Assembly (NCBI GenBank): GCA_964035795.1
Contig: OZ038321.1
Coordinates: 15,493,971 to 15,557,970, forward strand
From: Pterobdella sp. o SKG-2022
Taxonomy: Eukaryota > Annelida > Clitellata > Hirudinida > Piscicolidae
Direction: 5' to 3'
DNA: 64,000 nt
The position numbers and the translations under genes are program-made. Position 1 is the first letter of the stretch; each line of letters begins with the position of its first letter. The notes under the pieces are model-generated. The model made no database searches, was not told where the DNA came from, and saw nothing but the letters and a program-made list of their open reading frames with translations. This document shows, in pieces, positions 24,366 to 35,699 of the stretch.

Positions 24366-27303
24366 TTATAAAACCAAGAGAAATAAAATTAAAGACAAAG
24401 AAACAGTTGAAGAAGAAGACACAGAGGTTGATGCGTGTGGATTGAAATGGTTGCATTTCTCCGTGAAGCAACATCTTGTGAAGCTTGTATTACTGCTCTT
24501 CTCATGACATTCTGTGTCACATGTTCTCCTTATGAACACATCATTTCCTTTCAATTTAGTCACTTTCATCTGCAGTTAGTTATTTTTATTGTTAATGTTT
24601 AAGTTGTTAACAATAGAAAAAGAGATTAAATTTGAATAAAACCAAAATATAGCACGGAACGCATTTAATTATTTAAAAAATCAATTAATCAATAATCCAA
24701 AAAGCTTATTTGTCAGTCAGATTGTGAATAAAAAACTCATTTAAAAATACAAGTTGAACGACACACCGAACACATGGAAGAACAAGGCCTCAAAGGAATC
24801 CCATCAGGTGTCAATGTTATATTGCAGTTAGGGAGCCCTAAATTGCTACTTGGCCTGTACATACATTCGTAACAGTTGAACGTGTTCCTTTCATCATAAT
24901 ATTCATCATGAGCGTTATATTGAGATTGAGTTTGACTTGGAGGAATGAGAAGTACTGTGGAAATTTATAGTTTTAATCAAAATGCATTTGGTTTTGTTTA
25001 GTGGTGGGTTCTTGTTATGGTGTCTTTGTTGGTGCTTTTAGATTAGTTTAGTTTTTGTTACGTTCATTGCAACTAGATTATGATTAAAACGATATTTTGA
25101 GCTAGTTATATTTTAAACTGAAAAATAACAAAAATAAAACAGAATTTTTATTAAATCTGTTTTATATTTATTTAGTACAATCTCTGCCACCTACATTGAA
25201 AATTTTAAATTATTGATCAATATTTATATTAAGGACTAAAACAGAAATAAGCAGAAAACACCCACAAATATACAAATAAGCCAAAGGATTCAATATAAAA
25301 CGGCTTAAGTGGGAATATAAAAGGACACTCATGTCAATATTGTTGTAAAATAAGGAAAACTAATTTTAAGTTGAATTTAATTAGAAAGATACAGCGTGAA
25401 ATTGGTATGGAATTAAAACAAATTTATTCTATAACTTTTGAAAATTGATATATTTTTAGACTGAATTTCGAAAATTCATTATAAAATGAAAAAATGTATA
25501 GACAAATAATTATAAAAACTGAAAAACTAGGAAGATAAGTATGTAGACACAATAGTTAATCATGCTTTATTCATTCAAAATGTTTTCTTGCTTCTTTAAA
25601 TTCAGTTAGGCAATATTTATACTAAACATCCACAAGTGATTATTCACCATAATTAGTCATGTTTTACAGTTAGTACGCATTAATTTTGATTATTTTTAGC
25701 TTTTACCAACATCTTATAGCTATCAACATCATTTTTCTTTTATAGAGGGGTTTGATGACTAAATTGTTGTACAAAAGTAATAGAAAATTTCATTTATTTT
25801 TTTCTAAATATTAATACGCAAGACGTATGAGAATACATGGAAAACCTTTTAAAATTAAATTTAAAAAAAAAATAACGCATAAAACTCATGGCTATTATTT
25901 CCATTATTATAAGCCTTAATTAGCAAAGTAGGATACAAAGTTAATTATGAAAAAGATGAAAGTTAAACTCGGCTCATAGGCAACAGTCATTTTTTGAATA
26001 TATATCATATAGATAAACCCAAACACCTATTTTGACATATGGTTGTACGTATTTACATTGCTAAAATTTTTGAATTCAGTGCGTTTTAAAGAACATACGA
26101 ATTACATTTTAAAAACAAATCTTAAGTAAATAATCAGCTTTTCAACTAATAAAATTAGTCTATAATACAATATTTTCATACTTTATAATGACAAAGCATT
26201 AAAAAGCTTATCTTCAATGCTTTTCACTACATTATACTATGAACTGGCTTCGTTTGACAGAATATATTAATTGTGAAATTGTCAAGATCATCTCTATCAA
26301 ACCACACCAAATAGCAACAAGTCAATAGAGATAAATTTAAACTTCAGACACTGTGATGTAAATTAACTGAAATGTTAAATAACTTAGATTAAAAGAATTA
26401 TAACATTTATGGTTTTGACACTGATAACACTTATAGTTTAATCAATATTGTTTTTTAATACTCTTAATATCAACTTCAACACTAGACATATTTTTTAAAT
26501 TTATTATCAACTGAATCATTTTATTTTGGTACATATTGGTTCAATAAAAAGTAATTAGCTTTTTGAGTGCCGTTATATATCATTTATGTAATTGGTGATT
26601 AAGGTTTCTTCAAACTATGATGTTAATAATTTCTTTAGATCTATAGTGGGCAAAAGTTTTGTGGAAAATTAGAGATGAGGTTGTGGGTGAGAAGATGAAG
26701 TAATAATGATTATTTTTGGACGATTTTATTATCAAGCCAAAAAAAAGTGCATTTTTATTTAAATCGAAAAATTTATATTAAAAAATTGATTACTGATTAT
26801 TTTGAAAGTAAAGTAAAATAAAAGCAATTATTAATTTAAATATAGTATAGTAAAAGTATCAATACAGTATTAATAAAGTAAAAATGACTAGACTAGAACA
26901 AGAAAATATAATTCATATAAGCAAGAAAGGTAAGTTGAATAGGTTCTTTAAATTATTATAGTTTCAATACAAATGATTAGCACTGTTTGTGTGTGAACAA
27001 ATCTTTTTGTCCAATAGGTTAAATTTCACTGAAGGCAAATTATATTTGAATATTCATTAAATTTTTTGTTACAACTACTTTTATTTATTACATATAATGA
27101 TTTTATGGTAATTGCTTTTTAAAGTAAATATTCCTTCTTCAAAATAATGATTCAAAAAAATAAATTCATTTTGAATATAACAAACAAAATATTAGCTTTG
27201 TTTGATGTATAAAAGTTCAAGTTGAATATAAAATTTTTCATAGAAACTCACCAAAAAGAAAAAGAACTGTAGTAATCATAATTGGAAAACTAAATACCTT
27301 CAT
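24366..27303 (-). CDS. Ly6/uPAR three-finger protein, GPI-anchor type (3 exons)
   Basis: Exons on the minus strand: 27252-27303, 24767-24954 and 24366-24569. They splice (GTGAGT and GTGTGT donors; CCACAG and CTGCAG acceptors) with matching phases into 147 residues. Exon 1 gives a signal peptide start (MKVFSFPIMITTVLFLF) completed by VLLIPPSQTQSQ in exon 2. The mature part shows ten cysteines in LU-domain order: CYEC, PNC, RPC, SMC, RTC, TEC, then CCFTEKCN, the classic three-finger end. A Ser-rich spacer and hydrophobic tail (VSLSLILFLLVL) close the protein, as expected for GPI attachment. Such proteins sit on the outer cell surface and modulate receptors or septate junctions in other animals; the specific role here is unknown. 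Intron 1 is about 2.3 kb and contains nothing recognisable. Confidence 0.85.
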
Positions 27304-29530
27304 ATCAAACTGGTTTTTTAATTATTTAAGTTGAATACTGGGACTGTTTTGATTCAAGCACCACTATGATGATTATCCTTAAAGATTTAAAGTAATTAGG
27401 CAGACTTCAACTTCTGTAACTTCTCAAAATTATCAATGTTTTCAATTCTTTATCAATGAAACTTTCAAGATATTTATTATTCTTTTTTTTTTTAGAGATC
27501 AGTGAATTTAAGTGAACAGTGACTGAATTATAATTTCCAGAAATCCTTATTTCTAACTTATATATTTGTTTAATATTTTAACAATTTTGATTTAAGTGTT
27601 ATCCTACTAAAAATAAGATAAAAATAAACAAATTCATTACATTAGCAACCCAATAGCCTAGTGTTAACTTCAGTAAACTAAATTTTCTATTATTTATTTC
27701 AAAAAAAATGGTACTAATTTTTCAAAAAATTCAATTAGAAAAAGCTTTCAATATGTTTATATAGCAATCCTGATAGTATATTGACTTTGGTAATGTGCTT
27801 GTATTTATTACTAAAATTTCAAACTTATAACAATAACAATTGTTTCATTAGCAGGCTATAATATAAGTCACTGTATTTTCAAATGTAGACTTTTATAAGG
27901 AATGAAAATGCCTGGGACTTTGAATTATTACTAATATTTAACTTATGTGATATTAAAAAAAAATTTATAAACTCTATTAATGATGAATGATTTGTTAGGT
28001 CAATAATTTTAATTATTCCAATGTAACAGTTACATCTATCTCCACTTTCTTGACCTTCAAAAGTTGTTATGAATTGTTTTCATATAAAATAATTTTTCTA
28101 GTTATGTATTGATAAATGTATTAAGCGTTATAATCGGTCGTTAAACTTGAATAACGAAGTTTTAAAATAAGTAAATGAAGTAACGCAATATCTAGAACAA
28201 ACAGTTTATAAAACGTCAAAAATCTAAACCTCAAATAAACACTACAAGGTATTAAAAGAATGTAATCCCGCGACAATTCCCCTTTTAAAAATTCCGTTTT
28301 ATACATATATACTCGAATATTTTAGTAGTAGATGCATATTAAGTTATATGAATGCGTTTATATAACAGAATAAAAGCACGGGCTTATCAATAATAAAAGT
28401 GCTTAATAAAAGAAAGGATAGATAAGTTTCCCGTAAAATAAACGTTTATAAAAATTTATCTAAAAAAAAATTGAATTTAATAATCGAAAACAAAAATGAA
28501 TTGAATATTGAGTGAAAGTAAAGGAAAAAATAAAAAAGGACAGCTTGTTTGTCTTAGGATTGTTAGGAAGAAAAAACAAAGAGCAGATAGCTGAAAAAGG
28601 GTCGTAGTCCAATCAATAAGAAAGTTTAAATATTGTTAAAAGGTGAACAAAAGCTTAAGAACAATTATGAAGATTAAAGAGAAGAGGATTTTAAGTCAGT
28701 GAACACTTTTTAATAGAAAAATGAATTATGACAAGGTTTTATTTGTTGAAAATTTTAGTTCGAAAAAAATTTTCTCCTCGTGCTTTTCTAATATTCTCAT
28801 AATCCGAAGTTTTTATTGTAGAAATTCAAGTTTACAAAAGAAAATACGATGTCTCTAATAAAAATGAAATGTAAGAATGGAGTAGATAAATATTAATCAA
28901 TCATATATCAAATCAATTACGAGTATGATTATAGTGGCATCAACTTCAGGAGTTTCTAGACCACTGAGTATTATGAACTTTGAATGCAATTTAATGTAAT
29001 ATAAGTTTTTTTAGATATAACAATTTAAAAAAAATTATGCAAGTATAACTAAATAAACAAAACAGTTAACTAAGATTATATAAAAAAAGGTCTGTTAATT
29101 GAAACAAAAGCAACCATAATAATACTTATATAAATGAAATTTAGAAAACTGATTTGGTTTTATCAATGTATAAAAATAATTAAATCTGTGATAATAAACA
29201 AAAAAATATAAATAGATGAAACTTCAAATAAAATATTTTGAGCAATCAAATGTTAATTTTAGACAAAATTTGAACAATTTCATTGTCTTTTTTCTTCAAT
29301 GGGACTTCCACTTCATCACAATTGAAACTAGAAATTGCTTATCTTTTTCTTTATTGTTACATACTTTGATATTAATTGAATGATAATATTATTTTTAATC
29401 TTTTATAGAATTTTCATCCAAGTAATGCCAGCCTTTATACCCCCAAAAAACCATGAAATGTTTATCTTTGTAATTTTTGTTGTTGCATAAGATGAAATTG
29501 TTGATGTTCACAATTTATTTTTTAAAAACT
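27304..29530. other. AT-rich non-coding stretch upstream of Ly6 gene
   Basis: No supported gene. A 61-codon ORF at 28121-28306 (minus) has no domain or splice context and is ignored. Confidence 0.5.
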
Positions 29531-29700
29531 CGCTCACCGAACAGATGCCAACTTTTTCTTTTAGAGTATTTGCCAAAGATAGCATATCTGTCGGATTCAT
29601 AACCTATGAAAGGTGCGAAAAAGGCATCAGTCATCTGACCAAGAAGTAACAAGATTCTAGCGTTGGTTTGAGATATTTGAGCAACTTTATTGAGTTAAAT
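29531..29700 (-). pseudogene. Inverted partial copy of MFSD12 exon 1
   Basis: On the minus strand this reads LNKVAQISQTNARILLLLGQ, then MTDAFFAPFIGYESDRYAIF and KRKSWHLFG, followed by a GTGAGC donor. It is open throughout and matches MFSD12 exon 1 (from about 35805) with roughly ten residue changes. The first 35 codons of the exon are missing; a family D LINE begins there. No other MFSD12 exons are found on this strand. Confidence 0.8.
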
Positions 29701-29714
29701 TAGCAATGAACGAA

Positions 29715-30950
29715 ATGCATGGATGAAATATACAACTTCTGCTTTAAAAGCGGCTGAAGAAGTTTGTGGAGTGAGTAGAGGTAAGCCTCGGCATGATGAA
29801 ACTTGGTGGTGGAATCAGAATAAACAGAAAACCATCACAAAGAAAAAGAAAAGTTTCTGAAGATTAAACAACTATTCTCGGCGGAAAATAAATACCGTTA
29901 TGTCTCTGATAAAGAAAAGCCAAAAGAGCTGTTGCTGAGACAATGAAAAAAAAATTGGTGAAAGAGATGGGGGAGAAAGTGAATGACAGAAATGTTGTAT
30001 TTTGTAGCTTACATGGTAAGCAAATATCAAGCGAAATCCTTATGTGAAGAATATGGCTCATGAATGGAGGATGAGTACAGTTGTTGTCATTTATGAAAAA
30101 AAAGATTGCGTTATGGACTGTGCTAGCTATCGAGGTGTAAAGCTTTTAAAGCATGGTATGAAAATGGTGGAAAGGTTATTGGTGCAAAGGTTTAAAAGGA
30201 TGGTGATAGTTGACCAAATGCAATTTGGTTTTATGCCTGGCAAAAGCACAGTGGACGCTATTTTCATTTTTAGGAGAACGCAGAAAAGCTACCTCGTGAA
30301 AAATAGAAAGCTTTTTATTTTTTTTTGTTGATTTAGAAAAGGCTTTCGATTGACTGCCAAAAAAGGTGATTGAATGAGCGCTGAGAAAAAAATTGGTTGG
30401 TTCAGACAGTAATGTCGATGTATAAAAGAGCAAAAAGACGGGTTTAGGCTGGAGATGGACACTTGGAGGAATTTGATGTAGGTGTCCATCAAGGTCAGTT
30501 CTCTCACCGTTTTTGTTTTCAATAGTGCTAGATGTATTGTCTGAAAACGGAAAAAAAGATGCTTTATATGAACTGCTTTATGCAGATGACTTGGTCTCAA
30601 TGGCAGAGACAATAGAAGAATTGGAAGCCCAATTCATCCATTGGAAGGCAGCCTTTGAAAGAAAAGGATTGAAAGTAAATTTTGGTAAAACAAAGGTTAT
30701 GGAGAGTGGCGATGGTAGTGGGGTTGTCTTGGCTAAAATTGATCCATGTAGTGTGTGTGATAAGAGGGTTAAGTTAAATTGTGTGTGGTGTAACACATGT
30801 ATGAAGTGGGTTCATGCGCGGTGTGCTAAGATAAAGAGAATTTCTTGTAGGAAAAATAAAAATTTTGAATGCAGGTATAAACGTTTCAAATGAGGAATCT
30901 AATAATATTTTAAATGTTTGTTTAAGTGAATTCGAGAGGGTAAATAGTAC
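29715..30950 (+). mobile_element. RTE-type LINE with PHD-like finger (family D), internally deleted
   Basis: Starts AAEEVCGVSRGKPRHDETWW, loses part of the mid region, then continues WRMSTVVVIYEKKDCVMDCA, QFGFMPGKSTVDAIF, RLLYADD-type motif ELLYADDLVSMAETIEEL, VNFGKTKVMESGDGSG and a clear finger DPCSVCDKRVKLNCVWC..CMKWVHARCAKI. Stops and shifts are present. It is truncated at about 30950, where another RT fragment starts. Confidence 0.85.
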
Positions 30951-32165
30951 AAGCTTATACTGAATCGAATTCAACCTCACCTAGACCCAATTAAAACGGA
31001 TTTCAACCCAAAAAAAGTTCACAGCTCACATTCTAGCTTTTCGAAAAATAATTGAAGAAGCAAAAAGAAATATTGTTCCTGCAATCATAGTTTTTTTATA
31101 TTTCGGTAAAACATTTGATAGCGTTCACAGAGCAAAAATGATGCAAATTCTCAAAGTATATAGAATTCCAAATGAACTTGTCACTGCCATAAAAAAACTA
31201 TAAAAGGTAACAAGAACTAAGGTACTTTCTCCCGATGGTGAAACTGAATATTTTGAAATTTTAGGAGGTGTTCTTCAAGGGAACCGCTGGCTTTATATCT
31301 TTTCACCATTGTTATTGACTACATTATAAAGATGCCCATTGATGGTAGAGAAGAGCTTGGTTTCATTCTTAATCTAAAATGATTCGTCGATATTCAGAAG
31401 AAGTAATAAGCGATTTCGATTATGCTGATGATACTGCCCTCATATGTCACGAAACAGCTCAAGCCAAAAACCTCTTGAACCGAGTTGAAACTGAAGCTGC
31501 AAAAAATGGATTACACTGCAATGCCTATTAAAATGGTAAGGTTCATTGAAGATAGCACCAATAAAATAAAATCTATCAGTAGTGGTTCTATCGAAGAGGT
31601 TGATAACTTCAAGTACTAGGTGGTTAGATGAAAGACTGGGAACATGATGTAAAAGCTAGGAAGGCTCTGGCACGGATGGCTTGTCATAAACTCAAAAACA
31701 TCTGGAAGTCTTCATTGAGTAGAGAAATAAAAACTAGATTATTTCTGCTGACAGTCGAGTCTGTCTTACTGAAACTTGGGCTCTAACTTCTGCTTTAACT
31801 AAATAACTAGATTAAGCTTTTACCAGAATGCTTAGAATGGTACTGAACATATCCTGGAAACAACAAGTGACAAATGAAGAACTCTAAGATGATCTGCCAA
31901 AATTAAGTTGTAAGATTGAAGAGCGCAGACTGAGACTTGCCTGTCATTGTGTTTGGCATCGAGAAGAGATAGCCTCGAAACTTGTTCTGTGGCAACCTTT
32001 GGTAAGAAACCCAAAAAGAAGAAGAAAAGCAATCAATTATGTTGACAAACTGATGAGAGACACCGACCTAGAAAGCACAAAGGAAGTTGAAAACGCAACG
32101 CTGGACAGGGAATCACGGAGAAGTTTCATCACTTTGGCTCGACCTAAAAGTCGGCCTAAGTAAGT
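30951..32165 (+). mobile_element. LINE RT fragment (family E), 5'-truncated relic
   Basis: Reads AFRKIIEEAKRNIVPAIIVF, FGKTFDSVHRAKMMQIL, GGVLQGN, a damaged DYADDTAL-like site (DYADDTALIC around 31420), then IWKSSLSREIKTRLF, RRLRLACHCVWHREE, WQPLVRNPKRRRKA and TLARPKSRPK at the end. A TAAG repeat tail follows at 32157-32168. It is a different family from D. Confidence 0.7.
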
Positions 32166-32600
32166 AAGTATCCTATTCTATATCAATATTTCGCTAATGA
32201 ATTGATACAAAGTTTTACTTATGGAAAATTTTAGAAAATTTTTTCAGCTAACATGTTTTTTAAGGACTCTCATATTTTGAAAACTTTGAATGAAATTCAT
32301 TTTATTAAAAAAATTATACGATGTCTCTGAAAAACCATATTTTAGTAAAATTTGTTATTCATACGTAATAAATACTCTGTAAAAAAAAAAAATCTAAAAA
32401 ATATTCTTATTTCATCTTTTAAAATTATATGGTTTTTTCGTGAGATGGAGCTTTAAGAACATTCTAAAAGCTTTTGTGAAGGTTATGGGTTTGAAATATT
32501 TTTGAAGATTGTTTAAGAGGATTGGTGCAGCAACTTCAAATTTTCAGCTCCTAAAAATTATTTTTCGTTACTCTTGCGACGCTAATGATAATTTGAGTTT

Positions 32601-32739
32601 TAAGAACAACAAACACAAAGTATTTATTAAATGACACGAAGCTTTTGGTAAGGCTAGCTTACATTATCACTTGAAAATGTAAGCTAGCCTTACTAAAAGC
32701 TTCGTGACATTAATAAATACTTTGGGTTTGTTGTTCTTA
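32601..32739. repeat. Foldback (MITE-like) element, 139-bp hairpin
   Basis: Left arm starts TAAGAACAACAAACACAAAG and the right arm ends with its near-perfect complement. Arms are about 63 nt around a loop of about 10 nt. The core carries CACGAAGCTTTTGGTAAGG and GCTTACATTATCA as in the other copies. This is the best-preserved copy, so probably the youngest. Confidence 0.85.
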
Positions 32740-33721
32740 CTTTTAGATTCAGGCTATTGTATTTCATCAATTTGAGTTTTATTTTCTAGACAATAAAAAC
32801 ACGGTTGTTGCTTTAGAAGAATCCTGAGAAGGAATTTCCACTTTGAAACATTTTTGCACTTGTAATTTCATTTTATATTGAGTTTTTTTGCCATTTCTAG
32901 CCAGTGTAAATTTATGTCTACATGATTCATTTAATCTTATTTTTTGGTTTCTAGTATTAATCATAAATTTATTATTCTGAGGTGAAAGTTGTTTGTAGAT
33001 CACAGAATTTTTTTTTTGTAAAATGCTTTAATTCGAATACATCGTTTCTTCTCTAAATCATCTTTTAAGAAAAAAGTTGGTTTTTACGTCTTTGGCTTGT
33101 TGAGTCAAAATGGTTTTATATTAGAGCGAGTCTTTTTTTCTGCATAGTTTTTAACATGAATAACACTCAAATCATTTGCATATAACTATTCAAACACATT
33201 AACTCTGCTTTTTTGTGTTACTCGAACCATTACAATAAAAAAATTTAATTTAAAAACATAAATAAAAAGTTTTATTAAAGCACAACATAATGAATATAAA
33301 TGACTAAATGACTACCAACATCCCCTGAAGGTCATGCACTCAGGTTTCAGTTATCTACAAGCAAATGAAGACACGTTTCTCGGGCTTTCTTGGCTTGTTT
33401 TGCTTTTTGACAATTTTTCTTCTTTAGATACACACACTTTTGAGACCAAAACACGAATGAAATGGTATAAAATGAAACTTCATGATAAATTATCTTTTCA
33501 AATGTATATCTGCTACAAAATATTATCCCCATACGCATTTTCTGAAAATATACAGTTTTTGTAGTCAGTAATCTAAGGGATTGGAAGTGATTGAAATTTT
33601 TAAAACTATTTATAACAAATTTTTGTTTTCTTATGATTTAATAAAAAAAGAAAAAGTTCTAGTTTATTTCGTTTCCCCCGTTTTTCTTCTCATGGCCTCT
33701 ACCCCTCCAACATCTATATAT
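32740..33721. other. AT-rich non-coding stretch up to assembly gap
   Basis: Two short ORFs (32779-33003 minus, 33334-33564 plus) have no recognisable domain. Nothing else is seen. Confidence 0.5.
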
Positions 33722-33921
33722 NNNNNNNNNNNNNNNNNNNNNNNNNNNNNNNNNNNNNNNNNNNNNNNNNNNNNNNNNNNNNNNNNNNNNNNNNNNNNNN
33801 NNNNNNNNNNNNNNNNNNNNNNNNNNNNNNNNNNNNNNNNNNNNNNNNNNNNNNNNNNNNNNNNNNNNNNNNNNNNNNNNNNNNNNNNNNNNNNNNNNNN
33901 NNNNNNNNNNNNNNNNNNNNN
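33722..33921. other. Assembly gap, 200 N
   Basis: Exactly 200 unknown bases, a common placeholder length for a scaffold gap of unknown size. Confidence 0.99.
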
Positions 33922-34022
33922 CACTAAAATACAGTATAACATGAGCATCAGAAAAAATTTATTTTATTTATTATGGTTTACGAATAGACAAAATAGAGAT
34001 AAAATTGAGTGTTTAAATATTT

Positions 34023-35070
34023 TCAAAGATCTTCGTTCGCTGGTGTACGGCTTCCCTCCAGCTTCCATAGGTCCCTGTCTTGCGCCAGCTCAACTGCTTG
34101 ATCTATGTTTAGTTTGTGGGTTTTTAGATCGTGTTTGATCGTTGTGAGAAGGCTGGTGCTAGGTCTTCCACGCTTTGCGTTTTTTTTTTTGAGGTAATTG
34201 ATGGTGGGTTGTTTAGCTGGAACCAGATCATCCATGCGCAGAATATGGCCTAACATTTGCCAGCGTTGCCTTGTCACGATTTGAGAGGCTGGTTCCATTA
34301 GGGCATTCACGGTTTCTGTTTTCATGCGATTTGGCCAAAAAACCCCACATACATACCGCACCATTTTTCGGTTGAAACTGTCAACCGATCTAACCATCCC
34401 CTTGTCCATTGCCCACGTACTACAACCAAAAAGCATGATGCTTTGAACGTAAGCTTTGTAGATTTTTGACTTTTTGTTTCTTGTTATGCTCGAGTTCCAT
34501 ATTTTTTTTAGCTTGAGCATTGCCGTTGTTGTTAGCTGCTTTCGCCTTTTCCACTCTTGCTTTGTATCGAGTGGCATGCCCAGTTTTTTCGCATTTTTCC
34601 ACTCGTTGTCTGGTCCGATTTTGGGAATTTCTGTTTTCGTGGGATTCATTTTTAGGTTCCACTTTTCCAATATTTTTTCCACTATATTTAAGTTGACGCC
34701 ATCTTTGCTAATGAAATCAACATCATCAGCATATGCAATGTCTTGGGTATGGACATTCTTTCTGATTTCTCTCAACGCTGCTTCTAGGTATGTGGTAAAA
34801 AGTACTTAACTGAGACCATTTCCTTGAGGAATGCCAACATTGGTGTCAAAAGTGGGTCCTACTTCTTTGGTTCTCACTCTCAGAATGGTGTCATTGAGTA
34901 GAACATGTATCAACTTCATATCTTCCTCGGAGCAGATTGTATTCAATATCTCCATCATTTTTACTCTGTTGACCGAGTCAAAGGCTGAGAATAAGTCTAT
35001 ACCATGGATTGTGATTTTGTTATTGGTGCTTAATGTGCTTGCTATTTCTAGTTTGAGTGTCAGAAAAAAT
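34023..35070 (-). mobile_element. LINE RT fragment (family F), 5'-truncated, one in-frame stop
   Basis: Minus strand, one frame from about 35070 to 34023. Motifs: DLFSAFDSVNRVKMMEIL, VGIPQGNGLS-stop-VLFTTYLEAAL, DIAYADDVDFIS (intact catalytic DD), KMNPTKTEI, LFGCSTWAM and LGHILRMDD. The only break is a TAA at about 34806-34808, where relatives have Pro. Upstream RT motifs and endonuclease are absent. The good frame suggests a recent arrival. Confidence 0.8.
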
Positions 35071-35699
35071 ACAAAGAAATAATTTAATAGCATGAAACAA
35101 TGGATAAGAGTATGATAGACAATAACAATAATAGTAATTTGATAATAAAAAGTCACTATTGAGATGAAAATTTAAAAAATAAAAAATCGATGAACGGGTG
35201 TTAACATGAAAGAATAAATATTCTGCCACTAAGCGATATCAATAAGATCAAATGAGTTTAAAGGACGAATGTATATCCTCAGAGAAAATTTAATGTCATT
35301 ATACCTTTATAAATATAATAATTGGTAAATGAACAAAGTGAATATTATACAAAATGATTTACCTGCATTTGTATGAAGAACAATAGGCAACGTGAGAAAT
35401 GAGAAATGAAATATTCCAGTTTAAACTAAAAAGAACTATAATATATTATATATATATATTATATATATATTATATATATATATAAATATGATACTTAAAT
35501 CTAAAAATATTATACCACATATAAGAAAAAGAAATTTGAACTAAGCCAAAATGAAGCAAGTGACCCTATGGTAACGTTTATATATATATAAGTAGATATA
35601 CTTAGGTATTTTAGAAATTTTTCAGTTTTTTTAAGCTCTCGTTAGGCTAAAAATTTCAAGATATTTGATTTTTTCAAACAATGATTAATAAAAGTTGAA
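35071..35699. other. Upstream flank of MFSD12
   Basis: AT-rich, with a TATA dinucleotide run at about 35445-35485 and another at 35578-35590. No gene. Confidence 0.5.

Noticed and set aside
28121..28306. Short minus-strand ORF
   Set aside because: 61 codons, no domain and no exon context; expected by chance.
33581..34138. 185-codon ORF
   Set aside because: It spans the 200-N gap; the middle is unknown sequence and the ends show nothing.
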